64,000 bases of DNA from Nocardia cerradoensis NBRC 101014 (GTDB lineage Bacteria; Actinomycetota; Actinomycetes; Mycobacteriales; Mycobacteriaceae), in the NCBI RefSeq assembly GCF_000308535.1, contig NZ_BAFW01000255.1, positions 31,985-95,984 on the forward strand, read 5' to 3'. The notes under the pieces were generated by a model that saw nothing but the letters and a program-made list of their open reading frames with translations, was not told where the DNA came from and ran no database searches. Made by a program: the position numbers and the translations under genes. The number at the start of each line of letters is the position of its first letter. The first letter of the stretch is position 1. Positions 57,136 through 64,000 of the stretch are shown piece by piece.

Positions 57136-57969
57136 TCAGTTACCCGGCTGCGGAGCCGGTGCGGGCTGCGCCCCACCGTTGGCCTGCGGGCTGGTACCCG
57201 GAGCCGCCTGCTGCGCACCCGGAGCGGGGCCGGAGGGGCCCATACCCTTGGTCACCGGCGAATCGAACTTCGCGACCAGCCACTTGCCGTCGTGCTTCTC
57301 CATCTGGGCCACGCCCGGAATGGTCAGCTTGTCCGGCTGCGGAACGGCCTGGTTGGTCTGCTCCTGCGTGATCACCAGCACCACGTTGGCCTGGCTGTCG
57401 TTGCCGGACTCCCACGCGCAGTGGATCTCGTCCAGCTTCGACTTGGCCTGCACACTGACCATCGCCTGCTTCAGCGTGTCCGAGGCGCCGCTGAAGAACT
57501 TGCCCCACTCACCCGTCGAAAGATCGTTGACGCTCTTGAAGTAGGCGTCGAGATCCTTCGAGTCGTAGCTGGCCACGGCCTTACCGAAATCGCACGCCGC
57601 CTTGGTCGAGTCGTCGCGCGCGGCGAGCTGATCCTCGCGGTTGTCGGCCTTCAGATAGAAGACCACCACCGCGGTGATCGCGGCCACCAGCAGCACACCC
57701 GCGGCGAAGGCCGACACGATCGGCACCCACGGAGTGCTCTTCCCGGAGGCCGACGCGGCGGCGGGCGCCGGGTCCGCGGTCCGGAGCTTCACCGTCTCGT
57801 CCGCATCGGCGGTCTTCGCGGTATCGGCACCCTTATCGGCGGCAACCGACGAGTCCGATTCGAACTTGACCGTTGCGTCCGCGGCGGTGCTGTCTTGCGC
57901 CGCATCGACCTTCTCGGTCGACTCGGCATCGTTGTTCGCCTTGTCCTTGGCGGTGTCGTCATCGGACAT
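57136..57969 (-). CDS. Mce-associated membrane protein
   Basis: A 277-residue protein with a charged, Asp/Ala-rich cytoplasmic N-terminus of ~80 residues, one transmembrane helix (VPIVSAFAAGVLLVAAITAVVVFYL, abbreviated here by its ends) and an extracytoplasmic Mce-associated (SnoaL/NTF2-like) domain with SYDSKDLDAYFKSVNDLSTG and FFSGASDTLKQAMVSVQ. The tail is Pro/Gly/Ala/Gln-rich. Such Mas/Mam proteins help assemble or stabilise the Mce transporter. It lies 61 bp downstream of mceF and ends the operon. The start could be ATG 57969 or GTG 57984; neither has an ideal RBS. Confidence 0.85.
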   Translation of the reverse strand: MSDDDTAKDKANNDAESTEKVDAAQDSTAADATVKFESDSSVAADKGADTAKTADADETVKLRTADPAPAAASASGKSTPWVPIVSAFAAGVLLVAAITAVVVFYLKADNREDQLAARDDSTKAACDFGKAVASYDSKDLDAYFKSVNDLSTGEWGKFFSGASDTLKQAMVSVQAKSKLDEIHCAWESGNDSQANVVLVITQEQTNQAVPQPDKLTIPGVAQMEKHDGKWLVAKFDSPVTKGMGPSGPAPGAQQAAPGTSPQANGGAQPAPAPQPGN

Positions 57970-58030
57970 GAATCGATCTGTCACCTTCCCGGCATGTGGA
58001 AACCACGCCGTATGTTTCGGGCCACTCTAC

Positions 58031-59200
58031 TTACCGCACCGGCTTCGGGGTCCGAGCGTTCGGATCGGCACCCGACGGCATCTGCGCTCCGTTGTTCGGA
58101 ACGTCGGGCCGCGGCGCGTTCGCCGAACCACGAATCTGCTGGTCCGGAGGTGCGTTGGTGCAATAGTTGTACTTCGGGAACGAACCGTCGGTCACGACAC
58201 TCGGTGCGACCGGCGCGTGCGAGTACTGGCAGAACGGGCGCGGCCAGATATCGAGGATCGTATAGAACTCTCCGTCGTGGGCCGGCACCCCCATGGCCGA
58301 ACTGCCGACGACCAGCGACGGGAACAGCGCCCGCAGCGCCGGCAGCCGCAGCTGCGCCGCCTTGGTGACGGCCACGAAATTGGTCGCCAGGCTGGTGATC
58401 GGATCGGTGGTCTCGTCCAGCGTCGCGCCCAGCGACTTCATCTGGGCCGGGGCCTGGTCCAGCACCTTGCGGAGTTCGTCGTTGGCGTTGTTGAACTGGA
58501 TGAACAACGTCGACGAGTTCTGGGTCAGGGTGCTCAGATCGGGCTGCGCGTTCGACGTGGTGGCCGCGATGGTCCGCAGGCTGGTGAGCAGGTTGGTGGT
58601 CTGCGGCAGCAGATTGTCCAGACCGGCCGTCACCAGGCTCAGTGCGTCGACCATGTCGCGCAGCTGATCCGGCCCGCCGCTGAGCGCGGTGTCGAATTCG
58701 GTGAGGATGGTGCTGAACCGGTCCGGGTCGATCTGATCGAAGAACCCGCTGGCGTTCTCCAGCACCGCCGACACCGGGGTCGGGGTCTGCACCTTCTGCG
58801 GATCGAACGGGATCACCGAACCGTCGGTGAGGTACGGCCCCTTGTCGGTTTCCGGCTGGAAGTCGATGTACTGCTCACCGGCGGCCGAGAGGGCGTGCAC
58901 GACGACCTGGGTGGCCTTCGGGATCTTGTACCGGGTGTCGATCTGGGCTTCGGCCGCGATCGAGGCGCCGCGGTCCGCCAGCTTGATCGAATTCACCTTG
59001 CCGACACGGAATCCGCGCAGCGTGACGTCGTTACCCGGTTGCAGGCCGCCGGAGCGGTCGAGTGCGACCGTCACCGTGTAGGTACTGCGCAGCGGATTGA
59101 TCCGCATGACGTCCACCGCCAGGTACGTCGCACCCACGACGAACGCGATCACCAGTCCGATCGTGGACAGCAGCAGTTTGTGTCGCAGCAGCCAGCTCAT
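58031..59200 (-). CDS. mceF: MceF-type Mce family protein
   Basis: A 389-residue Mce protein. One N-terminal helix (LLLSTIGLVIAFVVGATYLAV) anchors it; the MCE/MlaD domain runs about 38-115 (STYTVTVALDRSGGLQPGND, VTLRGFRVGKV); then a long helical region with heptad character (SLGATLDETTDPITSLATNF) and a disordered Pro/Asn tail. The six Mce proteins form a periplasm-spanning tube that moves lipids or sterols to the YrbE permeases. Its start overlaps the mceE stop by four bases. Position last in the A-F order identifies it as F. Confidence 0.93.
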   Translation of the reverse strand: MSWLLRHKLLLSTIGLVIAFVVGATYLAVDVMRINPLRSTYTVTVALDRSGGLQPGNDVTLRGFRVGKVNSIKLADRGASIAAEAQIDTRYKIPKATQVVVHALSAAGEQYIDFQPETDKGPYLTDGSVIPFDPQKVQTPTPVSAVLENASGFFDQIDPDRFSTILTEFDTALSGGPDQLRDMVDALSLVTAGLDNLLPQTTNLLTSLRTIAATTSNAQPDLSTLTQNSSTLFIQFNNANDELRKVLDQAPAQMKSLGATLDETTDPITSLATNFVAVTKAAQLRLPALRALFPSLVVGSSAMGVPAHDGEFYTILDIWPRPFCQYSHAPVAPSVVTDGSFPKYNYCTNAPPDQQIRGSANAPRPDVPNNGAQMPSGADPNARTPKPVR

Positions 59201-60291
59201 CGGTGGCCCCCTGTCACTCGGCCGTAGACGATCTGCAGCACCTGGATCAAACTGCCCGCCATGTCCTGCAGATCGCGCAGATCCCAGAACTTGCTGTGCG
59301 GCGGGTCGGTGAGCAGGCCGACGTCGAGCTGGGTCAGGGTCGCGGCGACGGCGAGGGTGTTGCCCTTGAACGACGCGTCGACCTTCGGCCGGATCTCGTG
59401 CAGGGCGTCCAGCGCCGGGCCGAGGTCGTTACCGGCCCGCGACAGCGCGTCCATCAGCTTGTGGACGTTCTCGAGCAGGCTCGCCAGCTGATCGTGGCTG
59501 GTCTCGGCGTAGTCGCCGAGCGCGGCGCTGGTGGTGGAGATCTTGCCGAGCAGATCGCCGATCTGCTTGTTGTTCTCCGCGATGGCGCCGATCATCTGCG
59601 GCAGCGAATCCGCCACCTGGCCCAACTGGTCGTGGTTGGCCTCGATGGTGTTGGTCAGCGCGTCGAAGCCGTTGAGCGTGCTGTCGATGCGATCGCTGTT
59701 GGCGTGCAGCGTGGTGACCACACTCGTCATCTGCTTGATCAGGCTCGCGAGTTGTTCGGGCCGGCCGCCGACCACGGAGTCCAGCTCCGAGGTCAGCTTG
59801 GTCAGCGCGGCCACACCGCCGCCGTTGAACAGCATCGAGACCGAGAGCAGCAACTCCTCGACGGTGGCCCCGGCCGAGGTGTGGTCGATGCCGATGGTGT
59901 CGCCGTCCTTCAGCATCGGCGTGGTCTCGTCGGACTTCGGCTTCGACAGCGCCACGAAGACGTCGCCCAGCGGAGTGGCCTGGCGCAGTTCGGCGGTGGA
60001 ATCGCGCGGCAGCGTGATGTCCTTGCGCACATCCATGTCGACGATGGCCTGGTAGTTCTTGGTCGCGATGTGGGTGACCACACCGACATCGGAACCACCG
60101 ATCTTGACTTTGGCCTGATCGGGCAGGTTGAGCGCGTTGGCGAAAATCGCGTGCAGGGTATAGGTCTCACCGGACTGCCCCGGTTTGGGCAGCGGCAGAC
60201 TCTCCACGGTCAGACCGCAGCCGGAGGCCGCCACGGTCGCCGAGACGCCGAGGGCCAGCCAGGTGCGCCGCAGGCGCGTCGATACCGTCAT
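59197..60291 (-). CDS. mceE: MceE-type Mce lipoprotein
   Basis: A 364-residue Mce protein with a lipoprotein signal: GVSATVAASGCGLTV contains the lipobox, so Cys25 should be acylated, as for the LprK-type E members. The MCE/MlaD domain (TYTLHAIFANALNLPDQAKV, IGGSDVGVV) is followed by a long helical needle region (TTLHANSDRIDSTLNGFDAL). It overlaps mceD and mceF by four bases at each end. It probably contributes to the tip of the lipid channel. Confidence 0.93.
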   Translation of the reverse strand: MTVSTRLRRTWLALGVSATVAASGCGLTVESLPLPKPGQSGETYTLHAIFANALNLPDQAKVKIGGSDVGVVTHIATKNYQAIVDMDVRKDITLPRDSTAELRQATPLGDVFVALSKPKSDETTPMLKDGDTIGIDHTSAGATVEELLLSVSMLFNGGGVAALTKLTSELDSVVGGRPEQLASLIKQMTSVVTTLHANSDRIDSTLNGFDALTNTIEANHDQLGQVADSLPQMIGAIAENNKQIGDLLGKISTTSAALGDYAETSHDQLASLLENVHKLMDALSRAGNDLGPALDALHEIRPKVDASFKGNTLAVAATLTQLDVGLLTDPPHSKFWDLRDLQDMAGSLIQVLQIVYGRVTGGHR

Positions 60292-61400
60292 TTCGTCAGT
60301 CCCAACAGTGCGGCGGACAACCCGAGGTCGGGTCCGAAATCCTCGATCTTGCCGGTCCGGCAGCCGTCGGCCTTCATCTGAATGCGTTCACAGAACAGGC
60401 TGACGACCTCACCGGACAGAGCGGTGCCGAGCACCGCGTGCAGGCGGACGAAGCCGCGGTTGCGGTCCATCGAACGGTCCAGGTTCTGCAGCAGCAGCGG
60501 CGCCACGTCGACGGTCTCGACCACACCGGCCGCGTTCTGCCGCAGCTGGTCGGTGACCTTGGTGAGCCCGGTGAGGCTCTCCGACAGCTGGCTCTGGTAC
60601 TGGCTGAAGACGCCGCTGGTGTTCGCCAGGAAGTCGTTGAGCTGGTCCAGCGTGGCCTGCAGACCGGGCGCCTGCTCGGCCAGCAGCGACGACATCTGGG
60701 TGACCTTGTTGCTGAAGTCGCGCACCGACTGGTCGTTGTCGGCCAGCATCGCGGTCAGCTCGTTGAGCTTGATGATGATGGTCGAGATGGCGTCCTTGTT
60801 GTCGACGCCGACCTTCAAGGCTCCCGACAGCGCGTTCAGCGTGTCGCGGATCCGCTCGCCCTGGCCGTTGACCATGTCGTAGAGCAGCGTGCCCGACAGC
60901 GGGCCCTGGGTCTGGCCGGGCGCCGGCTTCAGCGCGGCGGTGAACTGGTCGATGGTCTTGATCATCGTGTCCAGTTCCACCGGCGTGCGGGTCTGCTGCA
61001 CCGTGAGGTGCGTGTTGTCCGGCAGCTTGGGCCCGCCGGTGTAGCGCGGGGTCAGCTCGATGTGCCGGTTCGTCACGATCGAGGGCGACACGATCGCCGC
61101 CGTCACATTCTTCGGGATCTCCACGTCGTGGTTCACCGTCATGTGCACCTCGACGAACTCACCCTTGGGGATGATCTTGTCGACCTTGCCGACCTCGAGG
61201 CCCAGCACGGTGATCGGATTGCCCTCGAACACACCCGCGATATTGCGGAAGTCGGCGGTGATGTGGGTCGAACCGCCCACCGCGTTCTGCACCGAACCAC
61301 AGCTGCCGGCCACCAGTGCGACCGCGCCGATCGCGACCGTCTTCGCGGCGCGAGCCCGCCATGTATTCAGGGCGCGGTCCCGCCTTGTTTTCCGCATCAT
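60288..61400 (-). CDS. mceD: MceD-type Mce family protein
   Basis: A 370-residue Mce protein. The N-terminal hydrophobic segment (TVAIGAVALVAGSCGSV) has a lipobox-like AGSC, so it may be a lipoprotein or be membrane-anchored. The MCE domain (STHITADFRNIAGVFEGNPI, LGLEVGKVDKI) is followed by helices with heptad repeats and a conserved C-terminal Cys pair region (LFCERIQMKADGCRTG). The start at 61400 overlaps the mceC stop in ATGA; the 19-codon extension upstream lacks support. Confidence 0.92.
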   Translation of the reverse strand: MMRKTRRDRALNTWRARAAKTVAIGAVALVAGSCGSVQNAVGGSTHITADFRNIAGVFEGNPITVLGLEVGKVDKIIPKGEFVEVHMTVNHDVEIPKNVTAAIVSPSIVTNRHIELTPRYTGGPKLPDNTHLTVQQTRTPVELDTMIKTIDQFTAALKPAPGQTQGPLSGTLLYDMVNGQGERIRDTLNALSGALKVGVDNKDAISTIIIKLNELTAMLADNDQSVRDFSNKVTQMSSLLAEQAPGLQATLDQLNDFLANTSGVFSQYQSQLSESLTGLTKVTDQLRQNAAGVVETVDVAPLLLQNLDRSMDRNRGFVRLHAVLGTALSGEVVSLFCERIQMKADGCRTGKIEDFGPDLGLSAALLGLTK

Positions 61401-62404
61401 CCCTGGCACCCCTCGATCACTCGCGCGAAGCACAACCAGTTGTCCGGGAACAGCCACGGCACACCGACCTCACCGTAGGGGCCGTTGCCGAAGACGTTGT
61501 TGAACTGCCGCAGCGACGCGGGCATGATCGTCAACAGTTTGTCCAGGTTGTCCTTGTTCTTCTGCAGACCCTGGGCCATGGTGTTCAGCTGTTCGATGGT
61601 CGGGCCGAGCTGGTTGTTGTTCTCCGCGCCGATCTGCTGCAGCTGCTTGGTCAGGGTCGCGGTGTTGTTCAGCAGTTGCTTGAGCAGCTCCTGGCGTTCC
61701 ATCACCCGGCCGGCGATGGCCTCGCCCTGGGTGATCACCAGCAGCACGCTGTTGCGGTTGTCGCCGAGGATCCGGGTGACCTTGTCCAGATCCTTGAGCA
61801 GACCGTCGACCTGGTCGCGCCGATCGTTGATGGTCTTGGCGAGCGCGCCGACGCTGTCGAGCGCCTGCGCGGTCAGCTGCGGCGAACCGTCGATCTGGTC
61901 GCCGAGCACCTTCAGCGATTCGGCCAGCTTCTGGGTGTCGAGCGCCTCGAACTTCGGGGTGCCGATCTGCACCACATCGGCCAGGTCGTAGGGAACCTTG
62001 GTGTTGGACTTGTGAATCCGGTTGCCCGGCAAGCCTTTCCCGTTGCCCGGGTCGAGATCGACGTAGCGCGCGCCCAGCAGCGTGGCCATCTTGATGGAGG
62101 CGCGGGCATCGGGGCCGAGCTTCACGTCGTTGTTCACGTGCAGGGTGATCAGCACGTGGTCACCCTCGAGCTTCGCCCCGGCGACCGTGCCCACCGGCAC
62201 ACCGACGAGGTTCACCTTGTCACCGGTCTGGACGCCGGCGGTCTGCACGAACTCCGCCTGCACGTCCTTGGTGCCGACGCCCAGCTTCTTGTACCCGCTG
62301 GAAACCACCAGCAGCACCACGATGAGGACGGCGCCGATGACGCCGAGCCAGAAGAAGCGGTTGCCCTGGAAGCGATTCTTGATTCGCGTACCGAATGTCG
62401 TCAT
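61397..62404 (-). CDS. mceC: MceC-type Mce family protein
   Basis: A 335-residue Mce protein with a short cytoplasmic N-terminus, one membrane helix (FFWLGVIGAVLIVVLLVVSS), an MCE domain (DVQAEFVQTAGVQTGDKVNL, VGVPVGTVAGAKL) and a helical needle region (LLKQLLNNTATLTKQLQQIG). The start at 62404 overlaps the mceB stop in ATGA, so the extra 31 codons of the open frame are not used. Third protein of the hexameric Mce assembly. Confidence 0.92.
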   Translation of the reverse strand: MTTFGTRIKNRFQGNRFFWLGVIGAVLIVVLLVVSSGYKKLGVGTKDVQAEFVQTAGVQTGDKVNLVGVPVGTVAGAKLEGDHVLITLHVNNDVKLGPDARASIKMATLLGARYVDLDPGNGKGLPGNRIHKSNTKVPYDLADVVQIGTPKFEALDTQKLAESLKVLGDQIDGSPQLTAQALDSVGALAKTINDRRDQVDGLLKDLDKVTRILGDNRNSVLLVITQGEAIAGRVMERQELLKQLLNNTATLTKQLQQIGAENNNQLGPTIEQLNTMAQGLQKNKDNLDKLLTIMPASLRQFNNVFGNGPYGEVGVPWLFPDNWLCFARVIEGCQG

Positions 62405-63432
62405 GGGCGGCACACCGCCGAGTGGTTGGGTCCACCGATCTGGCTGACCAGACCTCGCGGCAACAGCACCCCGTAGAGCGAGATGTCCAGCGTGCACAGG
62501 TAGGCGTTGGCATAGGCGCCGTCGGAGGTGAACTTGCCCACGTCGGCCAGGATGCCCGGCAGGTCGACCGCGGCCTGATCCAGTTTGGCGCCGTTGTTGA
62601 TCAACATGGTCAGCGCGTCGGTGGACGAGTTCTGCGCGGCCCTGATCTTCGGCTGCACCTGATCGACCATGTTCACCAGGGAGCTGGTGGCATTCGCGAT
62701 CTGGACGGTCGAAGCCTGCAGGGACTGCCCCTGCTCGTAGAGCCCGCCGATCAGCGCACGGGTCTGGGTCACCAGAGTCTCCAATTCGTCACCTCGTTTC
62801 GCCAGTCCCGACATCACGCCCGACAGTTTGGTGATCACATCGGCCAGGATGACGTCGCGTCGCTGGAAGTCACCGGCCAGTGCGGCGGCCTGGGTGATGA
62901 ACGAGCTCAGCGAAACACCGTCGCCCTGCAACGCCTGGATGAAGGTGTTGGTCAGATCGTTGACCTGCTGGGGCTGCAGGGTTTCGAACAGCGGCTGAAA
63001 ACCGTTGAGCAGACCCGAGATATCGAACGAGGGTTCGGTGCGGTCGACCGGGATGGTCGCGTTGTTGCGCAGCGCCGAATTGTCACCCTTGTTGCCCGGC
63101 GCCAGCGCCACATAGCGCTGGCCGATCAGATTCTGGTACCGGACAAGGGCTTTGGTGTTGCCGTACACGGTCTGGTCGGTCTGCACGATGAACGACACCT
63201 TGGCCTGGTGCTGTCCCTCGACCTCGATCTTGGTGACCTTGCCGACGCGCACGCCGGCCATCCGGACGTCGTCGCCCTCGCGCAGGCCCAGCACATCGGT
63301 GAAGATCGCCGAGTAGCTGTGGGTGGAACCGTTCACGGTGCGCGCCAGCGTATTCCAGATGACCACGGTCACCAGGACCGAGACGATGGCGAAGATACCG
63401 AACCCGATCAGCGGTTTGCGAATTCCTCTCAT
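62401..63432 (-). CDS. mceB: MceB-type Mce family protein
   Basis: A 343-residue Mce protein with an N-terminal membrane helix (LIGFGIFAIVSVLVTVVIW), an MCE domain (STHSYSAIFTDVLGLREGDD, MAGVRVGKVTKI) and a long helical part (TTP-poor, with VTQTRALIGGLYEQGQSLQA). The C-terminal YLCTLDISLYGVLLPRGLV region is conserved in MceB members. Its start codon shares a base with the mceA stop at 63432, so the two are translationally coupled. Confidence 0.93.
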   Translation of the reverse strand: MRGIRKPLIGFGIFAIVSVLVTVVIWNTLARTVNGSTHSYSAIFTDVLGLREGDDVRMAGVRVGKVTKIEVEGQHQAKVSFIVQTDQTVYGNTKALVRYQNLIGQRYVALAPGNKGDNSALRNNATIPVDRTEPSFDISGLLNGFQPLFETLQPQQVNDLTNTFIQALQGDGVSLSSFITQAAALAGDFQRRDVILADVITKLSGVMSGLAKRGDELETLVTQTRALIGGLYEQGQSLQASTVQIANATSSLVNMVDQVQPKIRAAQNSSTDALTMLINNGAKLDQAAVDLPGILADVGKFTSDGAYANAYLCTLDISLYGVLLPRGLVSQIGGPNHSAVCRP

Positions 63433-64000
63433 CAGCTGGCACCGCTTTCGGATACTTGCAAGGTTCCACCCCTCAGGATCGAGCTCAGCAGCAGATATTC
63501 GGCAGTCGTCGGATCCCGGCCGAGCAGCGCGCTCATCGCGTCACGTCCGGTGTAGTAGGCGATCGGCCCCGCGGCGGGCTTCTGCCCGTCCGCGGCCGGA
63601 GCAGCGGCCGGAGCCGGTTGCGGCGCGGGGGCCGCGGGCGCACCCGGCAGGCCGGGCAGCTGCGGGAACAGCCCTTCCAACGGGGTTCCGGCGAACGGGT
63701 TACCCGGCTTGGGCGCCTGCTGCGGCGCGGCCGTCTGCGCGGTGTCACCGGTGGTGACGCCCGGGATGGCGGGCAGGCCCGGCATCGGCGGCAGCTTGGG
63801 CAGTCCCTGCGACGCGTCCAGCGTGCGCGGCTTCAGGGCCGGCGTCGGCGGGCCGATATCGGCGACCACCGGAGCGGTGCCACAGCTCGGCGCCGCCATG
63901 TCGCCGTAGCGCGGGCAGTCGGACCGGTCGTACGGCTTGTACGGCGTGAAGGTCAGACCCGCGTTCCAGATCATCTGCTGCTGCGGACCCCAGTGGAAGG
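63432..64000 (-). CDS. mceA: MceA-type Mce family protein, C-terminal part (5' end outside window)
   Basis: The visible ~189 residues are the end of an Mce protein. The conserved part GLTFTPYKPYDRSDCPRYGD with one Cys is typical of MceA C-termini, followed by CGTAPVV and a long Pro/Gly/Ala-rich stretch, then a short helical end (GRDAMSALLGRDPTTAEYLL). The MCE domain must lie beyond the window. yrbE permease genes would be expected further upstream on the minus strand. Confidence 0.88.
   Translation of the reverse strand, partial: FHWGPQQQMIWNAGLTFTPYKPYDRSDCPRYGDMAAPSCGTAPVVADIGPPTPALKPRTLDASQGLPKLPPMPGLPAIPGVTTGDTAQTAAPQQAPKPGNPFAGTPLEGLFPQLPGLPGAPAAPAPQPAPAAAPAADGQKPAAGPIAYYTGRDAMSALLGRDPTTAEYLLLSSILRGGTLQVSESGAS

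Noticed and set aside
57674..59227. A 517-codon plus-strand frame over mceF and the Mce-associated gene
   Set aside because: Antisense shadow; the minus-strand Mce proteins have clear domains.
1..64000. CRISPR arrays, prophage, IS elements or plasmid genes
   Set aside because: No regularly spaced repeats, transposase, integrase, Cas or phage structural proteins were seen on either strand.

Overview
The window looks like chromosomal DNA of a high-GC, mycolic-acid-bearing actinomycete, most probably Nocardia. The grounds are a six-gene mce block at the right edge, a FadD5-like ligase, a FadE10-like dehydrogenase, a fatty-acyl-AMP ligase (FAAL), the mycobacterial-type Sdh1 succinate dehydrogenase, a DinB2-type polymerase, and very high GC with GTG starts and apparently leaderless genes. 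Species assignment is inference. I see no rRNA, tRNA, CRISPR array, transposase, phage gene or plasmid origin; this is ordinary chromosome with accessory metabolic islands.

Layout. 1-4.2 kb: the end of a membrane protein, a FadD5-like acyl-CoA synthetase, and a nitronate monooxygenase. 4.3-11.5 kb: a compact lipid-polyketide locus with a free ACP, a one-module type I PKS (KS-AT-DH-KR-ACP) and a FAAL. 11.5-14.6 kb: an S4 RNA-binding protein that seems to start at CTG, an NlpC/P60 cell-wall hydrolase behind a c-di-AMP (ydaO-type) riboswitch, a small coiled-coil protein, and an AAA ATPase with a C-terminal winged helix. 14.7-19.2 kb: FadE10-like acyl-CoA dehydrogenase, epoxide hydrolase, alpha/beta hydrolase. 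19.3-23.6 kb: a small protein followed by the Sdh1 operon (anchor, flavoprotein, iron-sulfur subunit). 23.7-25.8 kb: small membrane and hypothetical proteins. 25.9-29.7 kb: an SDR and a sugar-type ABC importer (two permeases and a binding protein, no ATPase). 29.7-35 kb: AlkA-like glycosylase, a 34-residue peptide ORF, a GlcD/Dld-type FAD/Fe-S dehydrogenase, a quinone oxidoreductase. 35-40 kb: an ABC exporter, an MFS pump and its TetR regulator with duplicated operators, a YhdH/AcuI-type reductase. 40-46.3 kb: a GT-C-like membrane protein, enoyl-CoA hydratase, DinB2-like polymerase, TetR plus hotdog thioesterase, DUF1707 protein. 46.3-49.7 kb: Lon protease with a HAIR-like heat-shock operator, then a TetR regulator. 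49.7-57 kb: AurF-like diiron oxygenase divergent from an alcohol dehydrogenase around a palindrome, DUF445 protein, TIGR03084 protein, an exported protein, SRPBCC protein, RNase HI. 57.1-64 kb: an Mce-associated protein and mceF, E, D, C, B and the end of mceA, all on the minus strand with 1-4 nt overlaps at every mce junction.

The functional theme is lipid handling: activation (FadD5-like, FAAL), beta-oxidation (FadE10-like, EchA), polyketide elongation, lipid import (Mce) and respiration (Sdh1, GlcD-like). The most unusual observations are the ACP/PKS/FAAL locus, a DinB2-like polymerase with Gln at the steric-gate position and a ~40-residue insertion, the CTG-start S4 gene, short duplications spanning the stop codons of three separate genes, and several well-formed operators. 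All assignments come from reading the sequence; no database search was run.
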